From contig CAJFCV020000005.1 of assembly GCA_904066235.2 (NCBI GenBank), forward strand, positions 2,418,001-2,482,000: DNA of 64,000 nucleotides. The letters are read 5' to 3'. The DNA comes from Bursaphelenchus xylophilus. Its lineage: Eukaryota; Nematoda; Chromadorea; Rhabditida; Aphelenchoididae. Each line of letters opens with the position of its first letter. Within the stretch, counting starts at the first letter, position 1. The notes beneath the pieces were generated by a model. It saw only the letters and a program-made list of their open reading frames with translations, searched no databases and was not told the origin of the DNA. Below, one piece after another: positions 1 through 11,583 of the stretch. Made by a program: the position numbers and the translations under genes.

Positions 1-330
1 AAATTTGATAGGTTTTCGCTTCGGGACAGGGAAAAAGGATTTTTTGGAAAATTTTTTAAAAATTTGATAGGTTTTCGCTTCGGGACAGGGAAAAAGGATT
101 TTTTTTGGAAAATTTTAATAAAACTTGAAAGGTTTTCGCTTCGAGACAGGGAACAAGGATTTTTTTGGGAAATTTTTTAAAAATTTGATAGGTTTTCGCT
201 TCGGGACAGGGAAAAAGGATTTTTTGGAAAATTTTTTAAAAATTTGATAGGTTTTCGCTTCGGGACAGGGAAAAAGGATTTTTTGGAAAATTTTTTAAAA
301 ATTTGATAGGTTTTCGCTTCGAGACCTCCC
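1..330 (+). repeat. Tandem ~60-bp satellite, direct array
   Basis: About 5.5 head-to-tail copies of a ~60 bp unit with the core GGTTTTCGCTTCGGGACAGG followed by an A/T-rich tail. The array runs off the left edge of the window. Copies differ by a few substitutions and by poly-A/T length. No coding potential is evident. Confidence 0.95.
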
Positions 331-600
331 CTTGTCATATTTAGTTTTTCAGAATGAAAAAAAAATTATAAAAACGGCTTACCTTGATCCCCCCTTGTCA
401 TATTTATCTTTTTACAAACAAAAAAATTGTCAAAAAAAGCTTACATTGATCTCCCCATGTCATATTTATCTTTTTACAAACAAAAAAATTGTCAAAAAAA
501 GCTTACCTTGATCTCCCCTTGTCATATTTAGTTTTTCAGAATGAATAAAAAATATAAAAACGGCTTACCTTGATCCCCCCTTGTCATATTTATACCTCTG
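331..600. repeat. Spacer array between opposed satellites
   Basis: Four or so copies of a 60-70 bp unit containing CCCCTTGTCATATTTA and an A/T-rich stretch followed by GCTTACCTTGATC. It separates the forward satellite array from the reversed one, so it sits at the centre of a kilobase-scale inverted structure. Confidence 0.85.
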
Positions 601-1215
601 AAAACTTTTAAAAATTTTCCAAAAAGTCCTTTTTCCCTGTCCCGAAGCGAAAACCTTTCAAATTTTTTAAAAAAATTCCAAAAAAAATTCTTTTTCTCTG
701 TCCTGAAGCGAAAACCTTTCAAATTTTAAAAAAAAATCCAAAAAATCCTTTTTCCCGGTCCCGAAGCGAAAACCATTCAAAACTTTTAAAAATTTTCCAA
801 AAAAGTTCTTTTTCTCTGTCCCGAAGCGAAAACCCTTCAAATTTTTTAAAAATTTCCCAAAAATTTCCTTTTCCCCTGTCCCGAAGCGAAAACCTTTCAA
901 AATTTATTAAAATTTTCCAAAAAAAATCCTTTTTCTCTGTCCCGAAGCGAAAACCCTTCAAGTTTTATTAAAATTTTCCACAAAAAATCCTTTTTCCCTG
1001 TCCCGAAGCGAAAACCTTTCAAATTTTTTAAAAAAATTCCAAAAAAAATTCTTTTTCTCTGTCCCGAAGCGAAAACCTTTCAAATTAAAAAAAAAAAAAA
1101 ATCCAAAAAAATCCTTTTTCTCTGTCCCGAAACGAAAACCTTTCAAATTTTTTAAAAATTTTCCAAAAAAATCGTTTCTCCTTGTCCCGACACGAAAACC
1201 TTTCAAATTTTCTTC
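601..1215 (-). repeat. Tandem ~60-bp satellite, inverted array
   Basis: About ten copies of the same unit as at 1-330 but on the other strand (core CCTGTCCCGAAGCGAAAACC). Several short minus-strand reading frames rich in KGFRFGTEKK-like repeats arise only from the repetition and are not taken as genes. Confidence 0.95.
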
Positions 1216-1239
1216 AATAATGCACAAAAAACTTTTTTT

Positions 1240-1375
1240 CAAGGTGCACTATTCGAATAGGTGCACTGTTCAAACAAGAAAATGTCAGGTGCACCGTTCA
1301 GCCAGGTGCACAATTCAGCCAGGTGCCCCGTTCAGCCAGGTGCACAATTCGTCAGGTGCACCGTTCGGACCGAAT
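1240..1375. repeat. Short tandem repeat, CAGGTGCACNNTTC type
   Basis: Roughly seven degenerate copies of a 15-18 bp unit around GGTGCAC(C/A)(G/A)TTC. From 1376 to about 1709 I see no gene or repeat. Confidence 0.75.
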
Positions 1376-1709
1376 CGAGCGTTTGATATGATATCTGATA
1401 ACTAGGACACCATTAACTTAAAGTTAGACTATGAGCGAGACCTATGATTAGAAAATGGATGATATACCGCATAACTATGACTGTGGGCTAGTGTTACTTT
1501 ATTGAGTTTGATTTTTTATGATTTCACACACAGCGTCATAGCGATTTATTATTTAATTTTATGGGCAGCAGACTTCTTTTCTTCTTTTGTCCTTTATGGC
1601 CTCATTGTCTCCGAATTTAGAAAAATCAACAGCAATAAATGCTGTTGATTTCCAAAGTGTTTGAATAGGAAAGTGTCTACGATTGGTGGAGGATTGCTGT
1701 GAGTTAATA

Positions 1710-1963
1710 CAGTGGGGGCCTGATACAGTGGCAAAAAACGTACCATTTTGAATCCGCGAAGTATTAAAAATGTAGCAAAATGTTTTCCTTTCCAAGTGAA
1801 AAAACTTCGTTTTGAAAGACGCGCCCTTTCCTCACAAAAAGAGCGGGCGCGCTTTTGAAATCTGAGTTTTTTAGTTGGAGAGGGAGGTATTTTGCCACAT
1901 TTTTTGATACTTCCTGGATGCAAAATGGTACGTTTTTTGCCACTGGATGAGGTCCCCCCACTG
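1710..1963. mobile_element. Family A palindromic MITE, copy 1
   Basis: Near-complete inverted repeat of about 254 bp. It starts TA|CAGTGG and ends CCACTG. Both arms carry the family's internal block (AAAAACGTACCATTTTG, CAAAATG(C/T)CTCCCTCTCCAA) and a G/C-rich centre. TA flanks with CAGTG termini fit a Tc1/mariner-mobilised non-autonomous element; that assignment is an inference. Confidence 0.85.
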
Positions 1964-2165
1964 CATGTCAAAATATTACTCCGGCAAACATCAAAAAAAA
2001 AAACACAATAAGCACAGATTTCTATATAGCCTGAGTAGAAGTTGACCGTCATCAAGCCTGAGAATCCAATGAATCAGAAGATTCCAAACATAAAAAAGCG
2101 TTTATAACGGATATAGCGAGGTTGGTGACCTTTGTGGTGTGAACCAAGTGCGGAACAGCAAGAGG

Positions 2166-2398
2166 TGGCACACGTCAAAACAATTCTTTCAGAAAATTGA
2201 AAAAACAAGGAATCTCGGATCATTGATTTTTTGCGAAGTGCCGCAGAATTATCGAGCTTGAACAATTATTTTCCTCTTCGAAGAAACATTTTCTCGAAAT
2301 TCTCTGGGAAAGTTTTCTCTTGTGACTCGATAATTCGGCGACATTTCGTCAAAAATCAATGATCCGAGATCCCTTGTTTTTTCACTTTTTTTGACGTG
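2166..2398. mobile_element. Palindromic element, GGCACACGTCAAAA termini
   Basis: Left arm GGCACACGTCAAAACAATTC is mirrored at the right by TTTTTTTGACGTGTGGC. Both arms share TCGGATCATTGATTTTT and GAATTATCGAG. About 233 bp with no coding capacity. Its arms reappear, 2.9 kb apart, at 21678-21746 and 24623-24766 around an unrecognised gene, so this may be the internally deleted form of that longer unit. Confidence 0.8.
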
Positions 2399-2400
2399 TG

Positions 2401-2460
2401 GCAGGGCCTGAGCAGATTTGAAAAAGCCCTGGGCCGGCCTGACCGCTTCGGTCGTGCCGT
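2401..2460 (-). mobile_element. Fragment of the GGGCCGGGCC hAT-like element
   Basis: Reverse-orientation fragment sharing GAAAAAGCCCTGGGCCGGCC with both ends of the 15618-20759 unit. Only the internal part is present; the TAGAGGTGGCAAT terminus is missing. From here to 2886 I see no gene beyond a 104-codon frame with no recognisable domain. Confidence 0.75.
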
Positions 2461-2886
2461 ATGTTTGCCGTATATACAGAGGTTCTAGTTTTTTTTATTT
2501 GTATGACGGAGTTCCAGTTTGGCCCAAGATTGGCACTTTCGACCTGCAAAATTGTTGACCGATTCGATGGTATCGACTTTCCATTTACGCAGGTTCAGGA
2601 TAATCATTTTTTGTCTTTCGGTTATGTAAACACATTCTTTGGCATTACACACAACTTGAAGGGTTCCTCAAGTATGCAATCCGCAAGGAGAAAACGATAC
2701 ATAAACCCTTTCGTCCATTCAAAAAAAAGAAATGCCGAAATCTCAGCGCATTTTTTGCTAATTACTAAAAAGTGAGCAAGGAATGAGTGTGTTTGACAAG
2801 TCTCCTCATCTCTAAAAATCCTTGGTATTTTCTACAACTCCAGCATTTCATTTTGCTATACAAGCCTTTGCTAAGTTTACACGACC

Positions 2887-5800
2887 ATGAAAATAGTGAT
2901 AGTTGTCGCTTTGATTTCGATCTTTCAAATCTACCATCAAGCCGCCGCTTCGGCGTTGACCCTACTCAATTACGGGCTGACTCGTTTTCAACTGTCGATG
3001 ATATCGGTCGCTTTCCCAGCTGGGAAGTTTTTCGGGACATTGGCAGTAGTCCCGTTGTATCGACACTTTACTAACAAGCATTGCTTGGACTTCAACGCTC
3101 ATTTGCTCTTTGCTGGTTGTGCGTTGCAGATTTTGCCGAGGTAACGGTTAATTTATTGGGAGTTTATGCTAAGAAATTGTGGAGTTCGGGGCAAACGAGG
3201 TCTCTCTCTCTCTTTTATCTTTCTCAAAAAAATCCCATTATATTTCAGATCGTATTTTACCCCAAACAACAACATGTTATTGTAGAAAGGCTTCTAAGAA
3301 ACAAAGCCTGTCAATGTATAGATGGCTAACCATTTCGTATGCCCTATATATTTTTTATCATAACGAATTGCGTTACAGCACACCCTTGGTATAACGAGCC
3401 ATTTTTCACGGTTTTTTGGAGGTTCCAACTTACATTTGATAACTTACGTACCTCAAGTGCGACGTGAGGAAATTTGCCACTAATTCAGAATAGTTTTCCC
3501 TAATAAGTCGTGTGCGGGACTCCCAGCCCGCGCTTTGCAGACATGACCGAGATTTTTAGGTCAAAAGTTGGGGAAAAAATCTACCCGTTACAGGCAGGTT
3601 TTGTTGTACGGGAGCTCGTTATAATGTAAGTTTGGCCCGGACTAACAAGGGAAGTACACCAAGTACAAAGCTCAGATTTTCTTTAATTTTTGCGCACACG
3701 TTGGGCATGAAATAAATATCAATTCTTGAAAGTTTAAGCTCGCGCTTTGCAGGCGCAGTCGAGATATTGAACGATTTTTGCCGCCGACGAGAGTACACTA
3801 AACGTGGAGAGCGGTCAGAGAGAAGAACGCTTTTTGACCATAACTTTTCCAGTTCCGTGCGGAAAAAAAAGATTTTTTGTAGAAACATTACACTCTACGG
3901 TAGAAATAGGTATGAAACTTTTCGTGCCGAAATTCGGCAAAAAGTGTTAAATTTTCGCCAACTTTCGATCTAAAAATCTCGGTTGTTTCTGCAAAGCGCG
4001 AGCTAGGATTATCGCATATATATTAGAAAAAATATTCTAATCTTGTGCATTGTTTCATCAAAATCTGAGCGTCGCTCTTGGGGCTTCTTCCTTGTAAACC
4101 GATTTACTTCTCTAACAGTAAGCATTGACTTTCAAATTTCAGCTACATTTTCTTCTGCCTTGGCCGCTTCATTGCCGGCATTGGAGTGGGCATTGGGTTT
4201 GTTTCGGCTCCGATTTGCATCAAAGACATGACCGATTACCATCAACGTCCCAAGATGTTCTTCACCGCAGCTGTGATTTTCTCGGGAAGTGCAATTTTCT
4301 CATCGTTTCTGCCGTTCCTCAAAGGCATTCATTACTCAACGTTCTGTTTTTTGATCACTTCACCCGCATTTATCAGCTGTATGTTGTACTACAAGTACCG
4401 AGAGCTCTACGTGGAGCCCATCAAAGAGGAATTCGATGGGGAAGAGGAGATGGAAGTGCAGAACTATGCACTTTTTAATCCGAAATTCATGGCGTTTGTG
4501 TTGATGGTCATTAATGCGGTGAGTTTTTTTTTGGAAAAGGGAAAGGCTTGAGACGATCAGATTTTTAGGGGGTTAAGATTAATTTTTTCTTGCAGGTGAA
4601 GTACCCCAAGTGCAACGTTCAGATTTTGATTAAACTTGGCACAAATTTAGAATAATTTTTTCTAAGACATATGCGAGAATCGTAGCTCACGCGTTGCAGA
4701 AACAACCGAGATTTTTATGTCGAAGGTCGTCGAAAAGTTGACACTTTTTGCTGAATTTCGGCACAAAAATTTTCATACCTATTTGTACCGTAAAGGGTAA
4801 CGTTTCCACAAAAAATTAATTTTTTCCACACGAAACTAGCAAAGTTATGGCCAAAAAATGTTTTCCCCTCTGATCTCTCGTTTTTTGTACTCTTTCGGCG
4901 ACAATATCTCGGTGCCGCTTGCAAAGCGCGGGCTAAAACTTTCAGGAATCGACGCTTAGGTATGCCCGACGTGTATGCAAAATTTAAAGAAAATCTGAGC
5001 GTCGCACTTGGGGTACTTCCCTAGTTAGTAATATTAGCGATCTCTAGATTGAGATTTGCAGAGAAAATCAAAAATTTTTCTCAGTTTGTCGGGAAAATAA
5101 TGTGGATTTGTCGCAGCAAAATCTCCCGGGTTGGCGCAGTCGCCCATCAAATTTCCAGCATTGGAGAGTCGTTAAAAAGCCATGATGGACGATTCCAAAG
5201 CATGACGAATCCACATTATTTTCCCGACAGGCTGATTATTGCAAAAGAAGCAATAATCAGACTTCTACACTCCTGCAAAAATCATCATTATTTCATAGCC
5301 AAACTGGCAAGGATATGGCTAAAAAGTGTTTTTTCTCTAACCGCTCTCCGCATTTTGCCTACTCTCTGATTAATAAAGATTGTTCGATATCTCGGCTTCG
5401 CATGCAAATCCAGAGCTAAAATTTTTAGTATTTGATATATCGTCTAGGCCCAACGTATCTACAAAATTTAAAGCAAATCTGAGCGTTGCACTGGGAACGC
5501 TAGAAAATCGAAGAAAACATTTCTGACCAAAAAATATCTCCAATTTTCGCTATAACTCATTTTCAGACCATTGGAGTGCCAGTGATTCTCTCCTACTCCT
5601 CCGTAATCTTCACCGAAATGCATATTGCTCCTCACAAAGCCGCTGTACTCTCACTTGTTTACCCGTTAGTTCAAGTCTTCTTTTTGTTCGCTGCGAGCTC
5701 CTTGCAGGGGCAGATAAGCCGAAGGACAACGGTAATTGTCGGCTACGGCATCTGTCTTGCAGCATTCTTTGCACTCTTGTTGACACAGGTGAGAAGTTCT

Positions 5801-8105
5801 TTTGGGCAGATTTTTACATAGTTTGAGCATACGGTCTCTACAACGAAGTTTCCCACAACAAAAACTGTACATAACAAACAATTTTTAAAGTTGAAAAAAA
5901 TGTTTCAAAAGTCAATCCAAGGCAAAAATAAGCCTTTCTACAACAAAACCCTTCTATAAAAAACAATTTTTTGGGCTCTTTCTGGTTTTTGCACAGCAAA
6001 TTAACAGTTTGTTTTTTCAAAATTTAGTTTTAAATTTTCAGCACTTCCACACCCTCGACCACAACCCGCAAGTCAAGGCCATGGCCAGCGCGTTCTGGCT
6101 GATAATGTTGGCCGGCCTGATGGCGGTCCCTTGCAATTCCGGTCTCTGTATTATTAGCGGTAAGTGAGTGATAGCAAATTTTTTCGTGCTTGTGACCGAA
6201 AAAATAAACAAATATCGGAAACCGAAAATAAGAGTTGCGTCAAAGAATTCCTTTGTAATTAAAATAGATTCGGCCGATAATTTGGGCGTGTGTAGGTGGA
6301 CGAAGACGAAGAACGTGATCTGTTTTGAATTGCAAGAACTTTGGAAATGTTTTGAAAGAATTTCAAAGAAAATAGAGTTTGAGGAGTGATAATTGAAACT
6401 TTAAATTTGAAAACAATGCGAAGTTAATAATGAAATTTTTACTTGAAAACAGACCTTTTCGGATAATAACAATGTTTAGAAAACTATCAATAACAAGACC
6501 TTGAGCTCTAAGACAGCAAAATGAAAAAATACAGTTAAGAATTCCGCACAACGAGGGGCATAAAAAACATAATTTGGAATAGAAGTGTTTTGCTGTTTGG
6601 AGGTTTGGCCTAACAAATTAACTGACAAGAGATGTATATACCCCATGTGCGACGCTCAGATTATGCTGAAACAATGCACAAGTTTAGAATATTTTTTCCT
6701 AAAATATATGCGAGAATGCTGGCTCGCGCTTGTCGAAACAACCGAGATTTTATGATCGAAAGTCGACGAAAATTTAGGACTTTTTGCCGAATTTCGGCAC
6801 GAAAAGTTGTATACCTATTTCTCCCGTAAAGGGTAATGTTTCCGCAAAAAATCAATGTTTTCCGCACGAAACTGGCAAAGTTATGGCCAAAAAGCGTATT
6901 TCTCTCTGACCGCTCTCCGCGTTAGGCGTACTGTCTGAGCTCTAAGACAGCAAAATTAAAAAACGCAATATTGTGTACAATGAATTGCTAGAGACAACAA
7001 ATTTTTCGTTATAGAAAGATTTGCGAACGAAGAGTTCCATTTTGGCCAGATGTTGACGTTGAAGATTTCAAAAATTGGTGACTGAAGAAAAGTTTTGCTG
7101 TGTTTCTTTGAACATATGCTTCGCTTTTACTCGATCCACGCCAATTACAATATCACAGCTCTAAAAACTGTTTTGTCCTGAAACTTACTTTTTTATGTTA
7201 TTTTTTTCAACCATTAACCTAAAAATTTAGTACAAAGCTTTTTGATAAGTTCGTCAGAAAGGCGCAATGGCCCAGGCCGGCAATTTGAGTTTGCTGAAAA
7301 AAGGGTAGAAAGTGTAGGAACGAACAAAAAAAAGACGAGCTATAGGTGTAGGAATGACGTAAAAATGTGCTATAAGTGCACTTAATGACCCGACATTGTC
7401 CAAATCTGAGAGCACGTCAGACTGAGATGAGCTAATTTTGGTCGGTGAAATGAAACATGAGCCATTTTTTGTGACAACATGCGTATTTTACAATTCGATT
7501 TTTTATGCAAAAAAGCCTATGTATAACAACGACTGCATCTTTTGTATCTTAATTACAGTCTATTTGTTTGTCGGGGAAATAATGTGGATTTGTTGCAGAT
7601 GTCTCGCCTCACCACAATCGCGTACCAAAAAAATTTCCAGGCCGTCGCCAAGACATGACGGGCGATTCCAAGCCGCGACATATCCACATTATTTTTACGA
7701 CAGACTGATATCGCAGTTTTTGAATTTAAATTTTCAAAAATTTCAGAGTTGTTCTGCACCCGCTACTCTTTGTTCCGCGGCGTTTCGTTCTCTCGAGCCG
7801 TTTTTTGGTTCCTCTCGGCTGTCATGTAAGTTTGATAACAATTACTGGTCGCTTGTAACCGACCTGTTTTTATGTCAAAATATTTGTATTTTCCCACAAT
7901 CTTTTTATCACTTTCCAGCAGCGGAACTTTTCTCTGGCTCCTGGAAAACGGAACTCTCTTCACCGCTCTCCTGCCGTCCTTTGTTGTCGCGTCGATTTGC
8001 TTCGTTTATTTGTACATCTTGTTGCCGGAGGACGCAGAACAACGGGGGCGGCTAGGGAGCCCCATGGTGGCGAGTGGATACGGAACTGTTGGCATAATGT
8101 ATTAG
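2887..8105 (+). CDS. MFS transporter, sugar-porter-like (6 exons)
   Basis: Exons 2887-3140, 4143-4518, 5567-5788, 6042-6159, 7747-7825 and 7919-8105 join in frame to 411 residues, with GT donors and mostly TTTCAG acceptors. After the third membrane segment comes GRFIAGIGVGIGF (about residues 92-104), the sugar-porter family GRxxxGxGxG signature. ELFCTRYSLFRG (from 324) corresponds to the family's E-LFP-T-R loop, and LLPEDAEQRGRL (from 384) to its C-terminal LPETKGR motif. The protein is probably a plasma or organelle membrane permease; the substrate cannot be read from sequence. It is shorter than typical 450-500 residue members and the loop between helices 2 and 3 lacks the usual motif, so a 5' exon may be missing. 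The ATG chosen opens directly into a hydrophobic segment. Introns carry family B and C insertions. Confidence 0.85.
3644..4098. mobile_element. Family C element, near-full copy in MFS intron 1
   Basis: Begins ACAAGGGAAGTACACC and ends with the inverse GGGGCTTCTTCCTTGT. The internal landmarks GCTCGCGCTTTGCAGG and its inverse GCAAAGCGCGAGC show an imperfect palindrome of ~455 bp. Confidence 0.85.
4596..5027. mobile_element. Family C element in MFS intron 2
   Basis: Left end GTGAAGTACCCCAAGTGCAA, right end GTCGCACTTGGGGTACTTCC, with the same internal blocks as the copy at 3644. Confidence 0.85.
5081..5237. mobile_element. Family B palindromic MITE in MFS intron 2
   Basis: TCAGTTTGTCGGGAAAATAA at the left is mirrored by ATTATTTTCCCGACAGGCTG at the right. 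157 bp, no coding capacity. Further degraded family C sequence follows to about 5500. Confidence 0.85.
6624..6940. mobile_element. Family C element, truncated, in MFS intron 4
   Basis: Starts ACAAGAGATGTATATACCCC and runs to the TCTGACCGCTCTCCGCGTTA block, then stops: about the left two thirds of the family. Confidence 0.75.
7565..7711. mobile_element. Family B palindromic MITE in MFS intron 4
   Basis: GTTTGTCGGGGAAATAATGT at the left and ACATTATTTTTAC-type sequence ending CGACAGACTGATA in inverse at the right. It lies 35 bp upstream of the exon 5 acceptor. Confidence 0.8.
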
Positions 8106-8289
8106 GGGCAATGATTGGATGTTTTGGCAGGCAAACAGTTGAAAGCTTTGTAGAAGGAACTCCCTCTTTAAACAGACCTTTTTGAACAAGTATAACAAAG
8201 TATTTTTTTGTCCTTGCAGTTTGTTGTAGAGAGGTTTTTCTGCAGATCTTTCAAAAAAACAGTAATTTTTTTATGTGCAAAGTATAAAG

Positions 8290-8520
8290 AGAATAAAAAA
8301 TGTACCATTTTGCATCCGGCAGGTATCAAAAAACGTGGCAAAATGCCTCCCTCTCCAAGTACAAAATCTCCGTTTTTAAGGGTGCCCTCACAAAAAGAGC
8401 GAGCGCGCTTTTGAAATCCGAGTTTTTTCACTTGGAGAGAGAGGTACTTGGCCACATTTTGTGGTCCTTCCCTGATGCAAAACAATACATTTTTTGTCAC
8501 TCGGTCAGGTCAGCCACTAT
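8290..8520. mobile_element. Family A palindromic MITE, copy 2 (worn ends)
   Basis: Carries the ATGTACCATTTTGCATCCGG block and its inverse. The outer TA|CAGTG end is not clear on the left. It lies ~185 bp downstream of the MFS stop codon. Confidence 0.75.
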
Positions 8521-8700
8521 AAGCCATAAAATTTGTGGAAATAAAACCTCTAGCAACGACCTGCTACCTACATCTCGCCTATATCTCGTCTAACAAGTTC
8601 AAAAAATGCCATAGGGTTTTCCAAAATGCAATAGAATTTTTTCTTTTCCAAAAACGCTATTTGTTGCAAGTCAAAGATCATGAGTTTGTCTGAAATTATC

Positions 8701-9081
8701 GGACTTTCCACACCCTCAACCACAACCGCAAATTAAGGCCATGGCCAGCGCATTTTGGTTGATAATGTTGGCTAGGCTGACGGAGGTTCCTTACAATTCC
8801 GGCCTCAGTATTATTGGCGGTAAGTGAGTGATAGCAAATTTTTTCGTGCTTGTGAGCGAAAATAAACAAATATCGGAAACCGAAAATAAGGGTTGCGTCA
8901 AAGAATTTTTTAATTAATTTAAAATAGATTCGGCCGATAATTTGGGCGTGTGTAGGTGGACGAAGATGAAGAACGTGATCTGTTTTAAATTGCAAGAATT
9001 TTGGAAATGTTTTGAAAGAATTTCCAAGAAAATAGAGTTTGAGGAGTGATAATTGAAACTTTAAATTTGAAAACAATGCGT
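8701..9081 (+). pseudogene. Broken duplicate of MFS exon 4 plus intron
   Basis: A diverged copy of 6042-6422, covering the 118-bp exon 4 and about 260 bp of its downstream intron, including the splice donor GCGGTAAGTGAGTGATAGC. A single-base loss in the CACAACC run shifts the frame, and GGCCGGCC-type residues have changed, so it cannot replace exon 4. The copied boundary is close to the exon's 5' edge. Part of the intron segment recurs again at about 9085-9140. From 9141 to 9725 I see only A/T-rich interspersed repeat. Confidence 0.85.
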
Positions 9082-9725
9082 TGCATGGTCGTGGAAGAAC
9101 GTGATCTGTTGTGAATTACAAGGATTTTGGAGGCATTTTCTAAAAAATTTTAAGGAGATCAAAGTTCAAAAAATTATGATCAAATTTTGAAATGCCCATC
9201 AATCATCATCATAAACTTACGGTCAAACGCATACAAAAAGCCTTCAAGGGTCAAAAAATTAATTATTGTTGGTATAGAGGTGTCCTTTTGTGAAGATTTT
9301 TTTTGGCCCAAGAATGAATTAACACCGGCCTTTAAATTTCTAAAATTGATTGCTGTAGGCAGATTCTGTTGTCCAAAACCAGCACACAACAAATCTCCAT
9401 ATAACAAGGCCTATCTACAACTAACATTTTCAGAGATCTTTGGGCAAATTTTAGTCAAAAAGAAACCATTTTAAAACAAAAACTTTCTATAACAAACACC
9501 AAAATTTTCCTTTCAATTCGTTCTACAGAGGTTTTACTGTATCTTTCCATCCCAAATTTCATAATTGACCTGTCATTTCCTCACTAACTTTAGCTCTTTA
9601 TTTCGGTCAACTAGTACTGTAAGCATGAGATCATCTTTGGGAAATAAATAAATTAGACGTTTTCGAACCGTGTGAATCTTAAAGCTCGGGCTGGCAACGT
9701 ATCCATAAGGGCTGGGCCGCGACGA

Positions 9726-9930
9726 TTATCCCGGCCGAATCGCGGGCCCGTCGAAGGCGCGGTTCATTTGGACCACTTGGCTGAGGAGGCGCTCCAGCTG
9801 CGCCAAGTCTCGTCGGTCACGCTCTCCTATAAATTCTGCGAACGACATTAAAAGGTCGAGAAATGTTGATAAAGGTTGTAAATTGTTTGGTTTAATAGGC
9901 TTGCTTGGGGTTTGTGTGCGGAAAAGTTGA
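9726..9930 (-). CDS. Candidate 3' exon of a small secreted protein
   Basis: A GC-richer minus-strand exon opening after CCTAAACAG and ending with TAA. It encodes 67 full residues rich in Leu and charged residues (FLDLLMSFAEFIGERDRR, then a leucine-spaced helix) and finishes AFDGPAIRPG-stop. Composition and frame openness contrast with the surrounding A/T-rich DNA. It is on the same strand as the signal-peptide exon at 13725-13803 and could belong to the same gene, but I could not find a middle exon joining the two phases (1 to 2). The final Gly could be an amidation site in a peptide precursor; this is speculative. Confidence 0.4.
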
Positions 9931-10273
9931 CTGTTTAGGTTCATAGTGTAGTAGGCGTAAGGAATTATTTCAAAAGCAAAGTAGGAGACCACAGCTTAGC
10001 CTGTTGTTAGAAAAGGCTTCTAAATTTAGAAAAAATCAAATTGGTGGCTTTTTTCAAAACGAATTTTTATATGAAATGTTCCGATGTGGGCATAAAATAA
10101 ATCCATGTTTGGAAATTTCAGCTAACAGGGGGAGTACTCCAAGTGCGACTCTCACATTTTGATAAAGCTTGGCACAGATTTGTAGATGTTTTAGGTCTAA
10201 ATTGGCAAAAATTTTCGTTTTTTGCAAATTTTGGAGCGAAAAGTTTTATGCCTATTCCTGCCGCAGGAAGGTA

Positions 10274-10522
10274 TAGTGGCAGACCTGTTCCAGTGGCCAA
10301 AAAACGTACCATTTTTCATCCGGATAGCATCAAAAAATGTAGCAAAAACCTCCCTCTCCAAGTGAAAAAACTCCGATTTCCAAAGCCCGCCCGCTCTTTT
10401 TGTGAGAGAACCCTTCAAAACGGAGTTTTTTTAGTTGGAGAAGGAGGCATTTTGCCACATTTTTTGATACTACCCGGATGCTCAATGGTACGTTTTTGGC
10501 CACTGGATCATTTCCGTCACTG
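10274..10522. mobile_element. Family A palindromic MITE, copy 3
   Basis: Starts TA|TAGTGGCAGACCTG and ends CCGTCACTG|TA. It follows a partial family C fragment at about 10130-10265. Confidence 0.85.
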
Positions 10523-10756
10523 TAGCTAGTTTTTTGAAATTGGTATCGTGTGTGCAGAATTAAAAGAAAATCAATACGCCGCCCTTGGGATATTTACTAA
10601 ATAGAATTGATATGTATGCATAAGAGCTGAAAACTTGAGTTTTTGATTGGTTTCATATTAATATATAATTTGCCTTACATACGGTTTTCTACTCATATCA
10701 TAGGTAGATCTTTAGCTCAAGCATTGCAGAAATCAAAAAATGTGGCCTTATTGTAG

Positions 10757-11583
10757 CAGGGGGATGTTTCACGTACAAAAAGGGCACTAACTCGAGTTAG
10801 CGGCATCACAGAAAAAGCGGAGAGAGCAGAGAAAAAGAGGAGTGGTAACTCGAGTGACCTGACTTTTTATCGACTTTGGCCGCATATTTTGGGCCATAAC
10901 TTTTGATACAGTGGACCAATTTGCGCCCTTCCAAAAAAATATTAATGCTGGTGGTACACAGAATACATGGATATAAATTTGTAAATTTTTCTTCTAAATT
11001 ATGCAAATTATATGCAAATTTTTTTCTTGGTAAATAAGCTCGCCTTTTATTAAAATCTTTATATGGACATGTTTGTTACGCTCTCAGCATCAAAGGGTTT
11101 TTTGAAGGGTGTAAATTGGTATACTGTATCAGGAGTAAAGGCCCGCGCAACAGTGGGCGAGAATTTTTTGGTCATAACTTTTGTCACAGTAAACCAATTT
11201 GCAAATTTTTAAGAAAGTTTTAAAGCTGGGACCACGCTGCGTATCATGGTAGCAAAATTTTTTCCGTATCTTGCATATTAAATACCAAGAGAAAAATTTG
11301 CATATGATTTGCATAATTTAAAAGGAAATTTTACAAATTTATATGTGTATATTCTGTGTACCGCCAGCATTAATATTTTTTTGGAAGGGCGTAAATTGGT
11401 CCACTGTGTCAAAAGTTATGGCCTAAAATGTCCGGCCAAGTCCATAAAAAGTCGCCCGATTCGCCAATCAAAAAGAAGAGGGATCACTCAAGTTACCACT
11501 CCTCTTTTTCTCTGATCTCTCCTCTTTTTGCGTGATGCCGCTAACTCAAGTTAGTGGCCTTTTGTACGTGAAACATCCCCCAG
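10757..11583. mobile_element. Palindromic foldback element, ~825 bp
   Basis: Arms of about 280 bp: GGGGGATGTTTCACGTACAA at the left is mirrored by TTTGTACGTGAAACATCCCC at the right, with CTAACTCGAGTTAG-type inner palindromes. The centre (11100-11230) contains a further worn copy of the inner arm motif. No open frame of interest. Confidence 0.85.

Noticed and set aside
1..1215. CRISPR-like regular repeats
   Set aside because: Units are head-to-tail without unique spacers, in an intron-containing eukaryotic context; these are satellites.
2461..2775. 104-codon plus-strand frame as a gene
   Set aside because: Begins next to a transposon fragment, has no ATG-context or domain support, and has repeat-like composition.
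7438..8055. 205-codon plus-strand frame
   Set aside because: It overlaps MFS exons 5 and 6 in the wrong frame and runs through a family B element.
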